A stretch of DNA of 64,000 nt from Oceanobacillus saliphilus (GCF_023522835.1 NZ_JALCZU010000002.1:345111-409110), one strand, 5' to 3'. Positions 43,799-52,966 are shown, numbered from the stretch's first letter. A program made the numbers and translations. Notes: generated by a model from the letters alone, not told the origin.

Positions 43799-43843
43799 TT
43801 TGAAAATTTGGCTGTCACCAAGCCTTTCGGTGACAGCCAAGTT
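43799..43843. terminator. Terminator-like hairpin of the dispersed family
   Basis: ttggctgtcacc pairs with ggtgacagccaa around aagcctttc, a 12-bp stem. It lies between convergent HD-domain and tatA genes. Other copies are at 5863, 20052, 28603, 32763 and 62913. Confidence 0.7.
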
Positions 43844-43895
43844 TAATATGCGAAAACTATTATTGATTGTTCAAAACTATTTGCACACTAAATGG

Positions 43896-44096
43896 CTAGG
43901 TGCTTTTTGATTGAGTACTCTCCTCCTCTGCCTTGGAAGGTTCATCTTCCAACAATTCACTAGTCGATCTCTTAAATTCTCGAAGCGTCTGCCCAAAAGC
44001 CCTTCCAATTTCGGGTAATTTTTTTGGTCCGAAAATAATTAATGCTAAAATTAGAATTAAGATTAAACCTGGAATACCGATATTGGATAATCCCAT
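43896..44096 (-). CDS. tatA: TatA, copy 2, linked to a Tat substrate
   Basis: A 66-residue TatA, nearly identical in the membrane and amphipathic helices to copy 1 ([38 protein letters not shown]) but with an acidic tail ([17 protein letters not shown]). The start at 44096 is 7 bases from GGAGGTG; an earlier ATG overlaps the site. It lies 39 bp after the GMC flavoprotein gene and is likely cotranscribed with it and the Tat-signal subunit. It is probably a dedicated translocase component, as phoD-tatAd is in B. subtilis. Confidence 0.92.
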   Translation of the reverse strand: MGLSNIGIPGLILILILALIIFGPKKLPEIGRAFGQTLREFKRSTSELLEDEPSKAEEESTQSKST

Positions 44097-44135
44097 AAGT
44101 AACACCTCCAACGCAAATTTAATAACGCTTACATT

Positions 44136-45878
44136 TTATGAATTTTGTTTGGTTGATTTAGCTTTCACTAATAATCCATCACCCTCTTGTAGATACTTTA
44201 TCATTCCTTCAGTCGCTCTATAAGTTAAAGCTCCCATTGTTAAGGTGGGATTTGCCGCCCCAAAATGTGGAAATGCATTAGAACCACAGACAAATAAGTT
44301 ATTCATATCCCACATTTGAAGATAATTATTAAGTGCAGAAGTTTCTGGATCTGCTCCCATAATGGCTCCTCCTCCACTGTGTTCTGAATTGGCAGCACCT
44401 GAAAAGTGATCTGGCATGACATGTTCCTCGATAATATCTGCTCCCATCTCTTTCAATACTTCTGCACACTTTCCTGTTAAAAATTTATTCAAGTTACGGT
44501 CCTGGTCCGTGTAATCTAATGTCACCCGTAAAAGTGGATCACCATGATCATCATTATAAGTTGGATCTAAATCTAAATAATGCTGTTTCCAAGGAAGCGA
44601 GGCTTTTTGTGTCATCACTAATGGTGTACGATTAAAATAAAACAGTGATTGCTTTTTAAACTCTTTGCCCCACATTGGAGTACCGCTTGGGACATTATTA
44701 TTAACAATAGGTGATAGTCCCAATTGTCTTATCTCCACTTGACCACCGTGAATAAAATCAACATCGGAGTGATCAAAATTATCTGCTACGAAATCAGAGA
44801 ACGTTTCCCCAAGTATTCCCGACCCTACATAAAGATTAAACTTTTCTTCATTGAAAAAACCGGTTGCCCCAAGATAATTATGATGGTCAGTATAGTTTTT
44901 TCCGATTACCCCTTCACCAGTTTCAGGATTATAGGGAACACCGATATTTGATAATAACAGTAATCGAACATTATTTAAGGTAAAACTTGTCAATGCTACC
45001 AATTCTGCTGGTTGTTCGAATTCTTCACCTGTCTGTGTATCGACGTATAAGACTCCTGTCGCCTTATCTCCATCATATATAACCCGTTTTACGTAAGCAT
45101 ACGTACGAAGTTCAAAATTTCCAGTCTTTAAAGCTGTTGGAACTACAGTTACAACTGGGTCGGACTTAGCGCCTATTTCACAACCATTTCCTGAACAGAA
45201 TGAACAATAATGACAAGCATTCAATGTCTCACCATCTGGGTTTGTATAAGTTTGTGACATATTACCACCAGGAATAACATATGGATGGTAACCAAGTTTT
45301 TCTGCTGCGTCATGAAATAATTTCATTGCTGGAGTTCTTTTTAAGGGAGGATTTGGATAAGGATTGGAACGTTTTGCAGCTAACGGATCTTCCTCTCCAG
45401 AAATTCCTGCCATTTTCTCAAACTTATCATAATAAGGTTCCAGCTCATCGTAAGTGATACCCCAATCTTGGATCGTCATGTCTTTCGGAATTTTTTCTCC
45501 ACCGTACCGTTCAATTGTTTTACTACGGATTTCAAAATCATAAGGAAAATATCGATGTGTTTGTGCTGCCCAATGACTCCCGCCACCACCAACACCTGTT
45601 CCGATTGTATAGTTCATTTCGCTACGAACTGGTAAAGCAGTCATCTGAAGATTATTTCGGATTGTTATCGTATTATTTGTTAATTTCTGCATTACTTCTT
45701 GCCTTTGTTCATATTTTAAATGATCATGGGCATGAAGGAAATCCTCAGTAGCCTTCTCTCCTCCACGCTCCAAACCAACTACTTGATAGCCAGCTTTCGA
45801 GAGCTCAGCAGCTACAATTCCCCCTGCCCAACCAACACCAACTGTTACAACATCAACTTTTGGTAATTTCGTAACCAT
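44136..45878 (-). CDS. GMC oxidoreductase, gluconate 2-dehydrogenase-type flavoprotein
   Basis: A 580-residue FAD enzyme of the GMC family, closest in pattern to the large subunit of gluconate 2-dehydrogenase/sorbitol dehydrogenase. The FAD-binding VGVGWAGGIVAAELSKAGY is at about 16-35, TGVGGGGSHWAAQ at about 93-105, and a GMC-like C-terminal region (HSGGGAIMGADPETSALN, VCGSNAFPHFGAANPTLTMGAL). No signal peptide of its own: it would be exported bound to the Tat-signal small subunit encoded upstream. The cytochrome subunit is not present, so electrons may go to another acceptor. ATG follows AGGGGGG. Confidence 0.92.
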   Translation of the reverse strand: MVTKLPKVDVVTVGVGWAGGIVAAELSKAGYQVVGLERGGEKATEDFLHAHDHLKYEQRQEVMQKLTNNTITIRNNLQMTALPVRSEMNYTIGTGVGGGGSHWAAQTHRYFPYDFEIRSKTIERYGGEKIPKDMTIQDWGITYDELEPYYDKFEKMAGISGEEDPLAAKRSNPYPNPPLKRTPAMKLFHDAAEKLGYHPYVIPGGNMSQTYTNPDGETLNACHYCSFCSGNGCEIGAKSDPVVTVVPTALKTGNFELRTYAYVKRVIYDGDKATGVLYVDTQTGEEFEQPAELVALTSFTLNNVRLLLLSNIGVPYNPETGEGVIGKNYTDHHNYLGATGFFNEEKFNLYVGSGILGETFSDFVADNFDHSDVDFIHGGQVEIRQLGLSPIVNNNVPSGTPMWGKEFKKQSLFYFNRTPLVMTQKASLPWKQHYLDLDPTYNDDHGDPLLRVTLDYTDQDRNLNKFLTGKCAEVLKEMGADIIEEHVMPDHFSGAANSEHSGGGAIMGADPETSALNNYLQMWDMNNLFVCGSNAFPHFGAANPTLTMGALTYRATEGMIKYLQEGDGLLVKAKSTKQNS

Positions 45879-45902
45879 ATGTGACCCCCCCTTTATAAAA
45901 TA

Positions 45903-46673
45903 TTAATGGTGACCTTTAAGACTTACTGGATCTATCAGAAGAAATTCTTCTTCTTCAACGACATTGGTATACGACATCTGCGCTCCTGGAAATTCCTTCA
46001 TTTTCCAGCCTTCCATATTCTTGTTTCCCCCGTACATTGGATCGGAATAGGCACCTTCTAATGTACTCTGTCTTAAAAGACCAAAAAAGAATGCGGAAGA
46101 TACCTTATTCATTTTCACTTCTCCACTTTCAAATGCTTGCAAAATTTCTATCTGTCTTTCCTCTTCCAAATTGTAAAAAGCATCACCGTAGTCAGTCTTG
46201 CTCACTTCATTTAACATACGGACACCAAGAATAAAAATATCAGCTCTATTTAGTGGAACTTGTGGCAACTGATTAAGTTCTGGCGTTAGAAACGGTCTCT
46301 TCATATAGTCATCTGCATTAATGCCCCAAGGTCCAGCCAACTGCTTATCAATGAAATAAGGAACACCTAAACCGATTGCTCCTGGACCGTGCTCGTCCTC
46401 AGGAAATATCCGTTCCGTTGCCATGCTTAGTACATCGAAGTCTTCCTTTCTTTTAAAGAATTGCCTTGTTTCACTGTAATCAACAGGAGTTTGTTCATGG
46501 AAATCTGTTTTTTTCTCAGGATCTCCTTGAGGCGTTTCTGTTTTAAATGGATTTCCCAATAAACCACCAAGCACTGCACCACCAACAACTCCCCCTGTTA
46601 CCATCCCTGTATTCTTAAGAAACGAGCGCCTGGATACAATCTTATTTTTTTCAGATTCATGTTTTTCTGGCAT
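45903..46673 (-). CDS. Gluconate 2-dehydrogenase subunit 3 family, Tat signal
   Basis: A 256-residue small subunit. The N-terminus carries a clear twin-arginine signal (SRRSFLK at residues 14-20) and a hydrophobic region (TGGVVGGAVLGGLLG). A GADH subunit 3 domain follows (about 60-250, FDVLSMATERIFPEDEHGPGAIGLGVPYFIDKQL). AGGGGGT ribosome site. It sits 24 bp upstream of the GMC gene, and the TatA gene ends the set, forming a self-contained export unit. Confidence 0.92.
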   Translation of the reverse strand: MPEKHESEKNKIVSRRSFLKNTGMVTGGVVGGAVLGGLLGNPFKTETPQGDPEKKTDFHEQTPVDYSETRQFFKRKEDFDVLSMATERIFPEDEHGPGAIGLGVPYFIDKQLAGPWGINADDYMKRPFLTPELNQLPQVPLNRADIFILGVRMLNEVSKTDYGDAFYNLEEERQIEILQAFESGEVKMNKVSSAFFFGLLRQSTLEGAYSDPMYGGNKNMEGWKMKEFPGAQMSYTNVVEEEEFLLIDPVSLKGHH

Positions 46674-46880
46674 TTTAAACCCCCTCTATTTCTTTTGGAC
46701 TACCTATTCTAAATATATTCGTATAAATATACAGTATGATTGAATGTTTTTAGGAACACATCACCATGTTCGCGCTTTCTTCATCGGATATCATGGACTT
46801 CCAGCAAAAAATCCGATATACTACATTGTAAATTCTAATAATTTAAATAGTAGAAATTATTTTATTAAGGGGCGATTAAA

Positions 46881-48263
46881 TTGGATGCAGCCGTGTCAAA
46901 TGTAGTGGCGGAATTACATAAAATATTGAACGAGCGTCAAATTAGTACCAACGATACAATTCTTGAATTGCACAGCAAAGATGAATCGTATCATATACCA
47001 AGCAAGCCTGATGTCGTTGTTTATCCCGAAACTTCCGAAGAGGTCAGCAAAATTGCAAAGCTTGCTAACGACAATAAAGTTCCTGTTCAAGCTTTTGGGA
47101 TGGGGACAAGTCTTGAGGGCCATGTGATTCCATATGACAACGGAATTACGATTGATTTTTCTTTAATGAATAAGATTATTGAGATAAAAGAAAAGGACTT
47201 TCTTGTCAAAATTGAACCTGGAGTGACCCGCACAGAGCTGAATAAAGAGTTAAAAAAATATGGACTTTTCTTCCCAGTCGATCCAGGTGCGGATGCAACA
47301 TTGGGCGGGATGGCAGCAACAAATGCCAGTGGTACACTCTCTGTAAAATATGGGACAATGAGGGATAATGTTAGAGATATGGAAGTTATATTGGCTGACG
47401 GCACAACGATTCATACTGGTACATTAGCGGCAAAATCATCCTCTGGCTATCATTTGAATGGACTTTTTGTTGGTTCGGAAGGTACGTTAGGTTTCATTAC
47501 AGAATTGACTTTGAAAGTTTTTGGAATACCTGAGTTTATATCTGCTGCCAGGGCAACTTTCAAAACAGTCGATGATGCAGTTGAATCCGTTGTCGCCGTT
47601 TTGCAGGCAGGGATACCGATAGCAAGAATTGAAATTGTGGATGAAACTTCTGTAAGACAAGTCAACCAGTTTAGTGAGTCAACCTATGAAGAAGTCCCAA
47701 CACTTTTCCTTGAATTTCATGGAAACGAAGCAGGATTAAAGCAGGATATTGAATTTACCAAGGAAATTTTTGAAGACTACAATTGCCTGAATATCCAGTT
47801 TGAAACGGATACAGCCGCACGCAATCAACTTTGGGATGCTAGACATAACTTGGCATATGCCTTTATTCATAGTTATCCAGGAAGAAAGATGATGGTAACC
47901 GATGTATGCCTTCCAATCTCAGAACTATCAGGAGCGATTCACCATGCAAGAACAGTAGTCGACAGGCTCGGGCTTCCTGGAGGTATCACGGGCCATGTCG
48001 GGGATGGGAACTATCATATTATCCTGATGATCGATATGAATGATCCGATAGAAGTTGAAAAGTCGAAGGATTTAAATGAACAAATTGTTGAATATGCTCT
48101 CTCCCGCGGTGGTACGTGTACCGGTGAACACGGTGTAGGAATCGGAAAGCAAAAATATCAGGAAAAAGAACACGGTGAAGCTCTGAAAGTAATGGAAAAG
48201 ATAAAAAAAGTTCTGGACCCGAATACCATCTTAAATCCAAATAAAATTTTAAAATCAAAGTAA
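46881..48263 (+). CDS. FAD-binding oxidase, GlcD/D-lactate dehydrogenase type
   Basis: A 460-residue flavoprotein. FAD-binding PCMH domain (about 40-215: VVYPETSEEVSKIAKLANDN, GMGTSLEGHVIPYDNGITID, ATNASGTLSVKYGTMRDNV) is followed by the FAD-oxidase C-terminal domain with GLPGGITGHVGDGNYH and GTCTGEHGVGIGKQKY. These oxidise D-lactate or glycolate and pass electrons to quinone. No GlcE/F subunits nearby, so it is more likely a single-subunit D-lactate-type enzyme. TTG start behind AAGGGGCG. Shares a bidirectional terminator with rocB. Confidence 0.92.
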   Translation: MDAAVSNVVAELHKILNERQISTNDTILELHSKDESYHIPSKPDVVVYPETSEEVSKIAKLANDNKVPVQAFGMGTSLEGHVIPYDNGITIDFSLMNKIIEIKEKDFLVKIEPGVTRTELNKELKKYGLFFPVDPGADATLGGMAATNASGTLSVKYGTMRDNVRDMEVILADGTTIHTGTLAAKSSSGYHLNGLFVGSEGTLGFITELTLKVFGIPEFISAARATFKTVDDAVESVVAVLQAGIPIARIEIVDETSVRQVNQFSESTYEEVPTLFLEFHGNEAGLKQDIEFTKEIFEDYNCLNIQFETDTAARNQLWDARHNLAYAFIHSYPGRKMMVTDVCLPISELSGAIHHARTVVDRLGLPGGITGHVGDGNYHIILMIDMNDPIEVEKSKDLNEQIVEYALSRGGTCTGEHGVGIGKQKYQEKEHGEALKVMEKIKKVLDPNTILNPNKILKSK

Positions 48264-48368
48264 AAGACAAAAGCAGACGTGGCTGTTGTAGTGTAAAAAT
48301 TAATGGCTGCCAAAAGTTTATACTTTTGATATTGCTTAGAAAACAAACTTGCACTTATGCAGGTAGGA

Positions 48369-48405
48369 AGCCCCTTTTCTCTCCATAGAAAAGGGGCTGT
48401 TCTTT
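48369..48405. terminator. Bidirectional terminator
   Basis: agccccttttct pairs with agaaaaggggct around ctccat, 12 bp with T-rich flanks. It lies between the convergent FAD-oxidase gene and rocB. Confidence 0.9.
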
Positions 48406-48419
48406 GTTTTATTCGTTTC

Positions 48420-50030
48420 CTAAGCTTTACTGACCATATGAATTAATTCTTCCATAATAACAGGAAACTCCTCAAAAGCATTTTTAATATTCAAACGCTC
48501 CGTACGTTTATGTGCATCGTATCCAAATGGACCAACATTCATTACAGGGGCATTCAGCTCTTGCATTTCATGAAAAGGTAGGATATAACTATCCCCCCAT
48601 ACTGGTGTGTTTTCCTCAAACGCACTCCAGCCGTCTGCTGAGCCTGAATAGCTTACATAGCTAAGATCACAGATTCCATTAAAATAATGAATTCGTTTTA
48701 TTGGTAAGTTAAATTTCTTCTGTGCAAAATCTGTTATAAAAGAAGTACATGCTTCAACCAGTTCATTACCGGTAGAATTGACCGCTGGATAAAATGGAGG
48801 TGCCAACAAGATTATAATTGCAGGGGCAAGTTCCTGGCATTGAATCATCAGTTTATCGGTAATCCGAAGTGACTTTTCCCGATTATCCCATGATTCATTA
48901 TAATGAATATCTGCTTTCACTTCATGAATATACGCTTCACCAAGCTTGTTGGTCGCATAGGTTAATAAATCTTTATAACGTATAACCTTCACTTTTCCTA
49001 TCGGTTCCACATGATGCTTTCTGCAAATAAGTTCATAGGATGCATTACATTTTTGGGCTGCAGTTTCCGCTACCTTTTCAAATAAATGAAAGGCCTCTGA
49101 AACACTTCTCTCCATAAGAAATATATTATACAGTGCTGATGAGCGATACGGAGTCTGTGTTGAGTAATGCAGTCGCAAATCAGTCTGCTGCAATGTTATT
49201 GGGAGGGGTGTCGTCTCTCCAAAAACCGTTTCCTTAAATAAATCATTCCATTCCATTTCCCTCGTCATGAATGAGGAAATATAAGGTGACGTCATCCCGC
49301 TGAGTGGCTCACCTGCATGGGTTTCTTTCCCATAAAATAACGAAGCAGCGAGCATTTTCCCAATCGATCCAGTATACATATAATGGGATACATCTGTAGG
49401 ATCTTGTCGAAAAGTAGGTTCACTGTTCAGAAATAGTTTATATGTAAATTGATGCTTTTTTTGAAGTTCCAGAAGAACAGGCACAGCAAAACGCATTCCT
49501 GCCGAGTTTACTTCTTCATCTGGTACAGTCAATAATAGTAAATTGATTGGCCACTTTTCCACACTGGCTTTTTCTATTAGACTCATATGCATGACGAGCC
49601 CCATTTTCATATCCATCGTACCACGTCCGAAAAGAAATTCTCCTGATTCAATATCCTCTCGTACTTCTTCCTGAAATTCATCCAACTTTTCCTTTAGCAC
49701 CTTCGTAAGCTCCTCGGGCTGGGTTGCCAAAGGTTCGAGAACACCATATTCTTCTGTATTGACAGTATCAAAATGGCTAATGAGACAGATTGTTTCTTTT
49801 GCATCAGGATGTTTATAGAATGCCGTTAGAAATTTCCTTCTTAAATCAGCTTCATGGGTTGTTAAATGGTTTGGAAACTGCCGAAAATATTCCAAATCCT
49901 GAAGCTTGGCACGTAATTTTGCAGGAAATTGCCTCTCCCCTTCTGACAATGTCATACTTTTCCAGCTTACTAGTTCATCAAGTAAAGCACGCAACTTCAA
50001 CGGAGTATCCCAGTTCAATTCATTCATCAT
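48420..50030 (-). CDS. rocB: RocB-type M20 family peptidase/amidohydrolase
   Basis: A 536-residue metallohydrolase of the M20 family, RocB type. Metal and catalytic sites: ISHFDTV (His and Asp), RGTMDMKMGL, and TVPDEEVNS (Glu pair). The B. subtilis homologue belongs to arginine use, with an unclear reaction. The genome segment also encodes pruA/putB for the later steps of arginine and proline breakdown. AGAGGGATAT precedes the ATG. It is monocistronic, with a 21-bp repeat array upstream. Confidence 0.9.
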   Translation of the reverse strand: MMNELNWDTPLKLRALLDELVSWKSMTLSEGERQFPAKLRAKLQDLEYFRQFPNHLTTHEADLRRKFLTAFYKHPDAKETICLISHFDTVNTEEYGVLEPLATQPEELTKVLKEKLDEFQEEVREDIESGEFLFGRGTMDMKMGLVMHMSLIEKASVEKWPINLLLLTVPDEEVNSAGMRFAVPVLLELQKKHQFTYKLFLNSEPTFRQDPTDVSHYMYTGSIGKMLAASLFYGKETHAGEPLSGMTSPYISSFMTREMEWNDLFKETVFGETTPLPITLQQTDLRLHYSTQTPYRSSALYNIFLMERSVSEAFHLFEKVAETAAQKCNASYELICRKHHVEPIGKVKVIRYKDLLTYATNKLGEAYIHEVKADIHYNESWDNREKSLRITDKLMIQCQELAPAIIILLAPPFYPAVNSTGNELVEACTSFITDFAQKKFNLPIKRIHYFNGICDLSYVSYSGSADGWSAFEENTPVWGDSYILPFHEMQELNAPVMNVGPFGYDAHKRTERLNIKNAFEEFPVIMEELIHMVSKA

Positions 50031-50138
50031 ATATCCCTCTATTCACATAAGGTTTTCTATCTTGTAAACAAAAAGCTTACCCTCAATTATAGCAGGGAAT
50101 ATTTTGAATATATATATATTTATACGAATCTCAGTGGT

Positions 50139-50243
50139 TTATCCGACAATTTGAATAATTTATCCGAGAAACCAAACTAATTATTCAGCAAAGGTCGGTT
50201 GTTATTCAGTAATTTTTCCGTATACCCGAGAAATCAGCATGAA
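50139..50243. repeat. Five phased 21-bp repeats
   Basis: Related 9-mers start at 50139 (ttatccgac), 50160 (ttatccgag), 50181 (ttattcagc), 50202 (ttattcagt) and about 50223 (tacccgag), each 21 bp apart, exactly two helical turns. The rest of each unit is not conserved. They lie 110-200 bp upstream of the rocB start. The spacing suggests a row of binding sites on one face of the DNA. Confidence 0.75.
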
Positions 50244-50276
50244 AGAAGCCCGAATGACGAATCATCCGGGCTTCTA
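50244..50276. terminator. Hairpin after the phased repeats
   Basis: agaagcccgaatga pairs with tcatccgggcttct with one mismatch. A/T flanks are modest; possible terminator for either side. Confidence 0.6.
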
Positions 50277-50334
50277 TTGTTCAGGAGTAGGAAAGTATAA
50301 AATTTTGGCTGCAATTAATACTTACACCTAAATG

Positions 50335-50582
50335 GCCACGTATAGCTCCAGCGCCCAGGGACTAGCGAGACTTCCTTCACCTCATGACAATCTAAATCAA
50401 CATCGACTCGGGTGTATAAGGAGGGCCGACTAAGAACAGGCTACGCCAACGTCGGCATACCCCTAAAGTCCAAGGGGCATGTTTCCTTTATCTCCTACGT
50501 AGGAATGTTCGACAAGTCGAACCACCCCACAGTTCGGGGCGCAGTCCGTACGTCCCTAAACGGGCGCCCTGCACTTTTGTTC
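50335..50582 (-). repeat. 249-bp dispersed repeat, copy B (inverted)
   Basis: The reverse complement of this segment is about 90 percent identical to 24977-25225, from gaacaaaagtgca to gtggc, with conserved hairpins and small differences at the ends (for example aaggaccagagc versus tacacccgagtc). It ends 17 bp before the lipoprotein gene 50599-51408 (3' end). It is not protein coding: an open frame through it is absent in copy A. Confidence 0.85.
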
Positions 50583-50598
50583 CTACAATGCTGACAAT

Positions 50599-51408
50599 CT
50601 AGTAACTCATGTCTACTGCATTATCCAACACTTCCTGTGGTACCTCAATCGAGTCCACTGTGTTAATACCAGTATATTCGGCATTAACTTGCTGGGAAAT
50701 TGACAATTCTTCACCTTCTGCTGCTACAGTCATATCTAGATCCATCGTAAAGGTCTTCGTTTCATACGTTTGTTTGTCTATTACCATCTCATAGTTCAAC
50801 TTGTTCACTGTCATGCTCTCAAGTATCTCCGTGATGTCAGCTCCAAAATCAGCAAACATTTCAGTATCCATATACTCTGCAAGTACTTTTTCGGAAAACT
50901 GGTTAAGTGATTCACCTTCACCAGCAAACCTAAAGATATACCCATCAGCTGTTTCCTCGAATTCCACATCATCCATAAACGGCTCCAGCAACTCGAGTTG
51001 AGCGGAAGGATCCTGTTGCTCCAAATTAGCCAAATCAGCATACATCTCATTATCCAGTCGTATCCAACTTTGAGACATGGAATCATATGTAAACAGTCCC
51101 TCTTCTGTCATATACATTTCTGTTTCCATATCCATAGGGAAACCATCCATCTCCATATGCATCGTTCCAGATTGATACATAGCAATTGGATCTACAATCA
51201 TTTCAGCTTTCATTTCACTTTGCATCTCCAGATTCATTGATTCACCCGATGACAATAGCTGACTAATGTCCATAACTACTTCTGCACTTTCCATCCCCTC
51301 TGAAACTTCCATTGCCTTCGTAAACACATCCTCCATATCATCATTGTTGCACGCTGCCAAACTTACCGTTAGTACGAATACAAATGATAACATCCACTTT
51401 CTCATCAT
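50599..51408 (-). CDS. Met/Glu-rich lipoprotein (DUF6612-like)
   Basis: A 269-residue lipoprotein with lipobox SLAAC (Cys20). The mature part is acidic and methionine-rich, with a repeated beta pattern (MYQSGTMHMEMDGFPMDMETEMYM, TADGYIFRFAGEG, TKTFTMDLDMTVA) that resembles the half-barrel of the DUF6612/LolA-LppX type. Such proteins may bind lipids or hydrophobic ligands. GGAGGAAG precedes the ATG. It stands alone, tail end next to repeat copy B. Confidence 0.8.
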   Translation of the reverse strand: MMRKWMLSFVFVLTVSLAACNNDDMEDVFTKAMEVSEGMESAEVVMDISQLLSSGESMNLEMQSEMKAEMIVDPIAMYQSGTMHMEMDGFPMDMETEMYMTEEGLFTYDSMSQSWIRLDNEMYADLANLEQQDPSAQLELLEPFMDDVEFEETADGYIFRFAGEGESLNQFSEKVLAEYMDTEMFADFGADITEILESMTVNKLNYEMVIDKQTYETKTFTMDLDMTVAAEGEELSISQQVNAEYTGINTVDSIEVPQEVLDNAVDMSY

Positions 51409-51567
51409 AACTTCCTCCTAAAATTAATCTCACTTTTATATACGACCTATCCATTCTAAAGGTTTCAAAAAGAGCAATATTTTTAAATAGATGATAGTTT
51501 TACAACCTCAATGAAAACAGAATCGTCACTTGAAGCCTTCATCAAAGCCAAATGTAAAATGCTTTGA

Positions 51568-52428
51568 TTATTTTAAATAAGGCAAAATAGAGTCAAGCGT
51601 TTTCTTCAATTCGGATGCTTGTTCTGCGTAGAGTTTCTTCGCATCAGGATTGTCTGTCTGCAGAGAAAAGCTCTCCAAATCTGCTTGTATTTTCTTTAAT
51701 GTAGCTCCCAGCAGGGGTTTTTCCTCTAAAGTTTGCCGCTTACTTGCATCGTCATATAGGTCGACATACAGGTTGCCACGCGAATCAATTTGTGCTGCAA
51801 ATACATCTTTAAAATCCTCTGCTCCTTGTTTTTGCACCTCACCTAATAGCCACTCTTTAGAATACCCTTTATCTTCAAGGCCTTTTTCAAGTATTTCTCC
51901 ATCCATAATCAGGATGGATGGTGAATGTTCCTGTTCTACTTTCAGTCCTATTGAATGAGGTGTAATTGGCTGCTGATCTGTTTTGAGCATAACGCTAAGG
52001 TCACCGTTCGTTTCCAGTACAGCCAGCTCCACATCGGAAAACTTAAAAACATCTTTCTCTCTTAATAACAGGATTAATTCGTTAATCGTTATTAAATTCT
52101 TTTTCAGTTCTTTCTCCTGAATTTTACCATTTTGGATCAATATCGCTGCTTTACCATCTGTTAGATTCGAGAAAACTCTTGACTTAATACCTCCATAAGC
52201 CAGAATAAGTGGAAATAGCCCCCAAATAAGCAATGCCATTAATCCGTTGGAAATTTTCACATTCTGGTCAACTGACAAGGTTGCAGCGATGGAACCTATT
52301 GTAATACCAACACAATAGTCAAAAAAAGTAAGCTGTGATATTTGTTTCTTCCCCATTATGCGGGCCATAAGAAACAATAATAGAAATGCACCTACCGAGC
52401 GAATCAGAATTAATACTGTTTCTGACAT
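51568..52428 (-). CDS. Second DUF421 + DUF1657 membrane protein (2Duf paralogue)
   Basis: A 286-residue paralogue of the 11127-11984 product, with three membrane helices (MSETVLILIRSVGAFLLLFLMARIMG), the DUF421 cytosolic domain (AILIQNGKIQEKELKKN, VELAVLETNGDLSVM, AQIDSRGNLYVDLYDD) and a C-terminal DUF1657-like unit (IQADLESFSLQTDNPDAKKLYAEQA). The ATG at 52428 has GGGGGAG 8 bases before it. It is not next to spoVA genes but is divergent from a DUF4363 lipoprotein gene, a common neighbour pair. It may affect the spore or vegetative membrane. Confidence 0.9.
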   Translation of the reverse strand: MSETVLILIRSVGAFLLLFLMARIMGKKQISQLTFFDYCVGITIGSIAATLSVDQNVKISNGLMALLIWGLFPLILAYGGIKSRVFSNLTDGKAAILIQNGKIQEKELKKNLITINELILLLREKDVFKFSDVELAVLETNGDLSVMLKTDQQPITPHSIGLKVEQEHSPSILIMDGEILEKGLEDKGYSKEWLLGEVQKQGAEDFKDVFAAQIDSRGNLYVDLYDDASKRQTLEEKPLLGATLKKIQADLESFSLQTDNPDAKKLYAEQASELKKTLDSILPYLK

Positions 52429-52524
52429 GGACAAACTCCCCCTTCTTCGTTTTGGTATGTAAGCTTTCTTTATTATTGGACAATCTAAGTTTAAGCATTC
52501 ATATTTCAGGAGGTCGGAGCATTC

Positions 52525-52863
52525 ATGAAGAAATTTCTTTTTATTTTTATGGCGTTATTAATCCTGCTTTCAGGTTGCACGAACAAAGTCGGTGGGGATT
52601 ACTTCTTCAAACAAATTAATATGCTCGAGCAGTCCCTGGAGAATCCTGATTGGAAGAAAATAGCTACACAAGTGGAAGCGTTAAAGGACATGTATGATAA
52701 AAATAAATGGAAAGTACAATTAATAGGTGATGAAGGAGAGTATGAAGGTATTGATGAAAGCATTCGGAGACTGATTGCAGCAATAAAAGAAGAGGATATC
52801 ATAAATATACGAATGGAACTGGCCACCATTGAGTCGCTTCTAGAAGGTGTCTATACGCTTTAA
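52525..52863 (+). CDS. DUF4363 lipoprotein
   Basis: A 112-residue lipoprotein with lipobox LLSGC (Cys18), then a helical region with the DUF4363 pattern (EQSLENPDWKKIATQVEALKDMYDKNKWKVQLIGDEGE). AGGAGG ribosome site. It starts 96 bp from the divergent DUF421 gene, so they share a promoter region. Its role is unknown. Confidence 0.83.
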   Translation: MKKFLFIFMALLILLSGCTNKVGGDYFFKQINMLEQSLENPDWKKIATQVEALKDMYDKNKWKVQLIGDEGEYEGIDESIRRLIAAIKEEDIINIRMELATIESLLEGVYTL

Positions 52864-52913
52864 AAAATGGTTTTTAAATATTTAAGGGACATAATCATCT
52901 ATCAAATTAGCTT

Positions 52914-52966
52914 AAAAAAGCTGCTTCAACAGCCCGAATTGATCTGGGGGAGTTGAAGCAGCTTTA
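52914..52966. terminator. Bidirectional terminator
   Basis: aaaaaagctgcttcaac pairs with gttgaagcagcttt. It separates the DUF4363 gene from the convergent YtxH gene. Confidence 0.88.

Noticed and set aside
50139-50243. CRISPR-like array
   Set aside because: The repeats are only 9 bp with 12-bp gaps and no cas genes are present; phased binding sites fit better.
50412-50594. 60-codon open frame within repeat copy B
   Set aside because: The frame is interrupted in copy A and the strand is not consistent; the element is non-coding.
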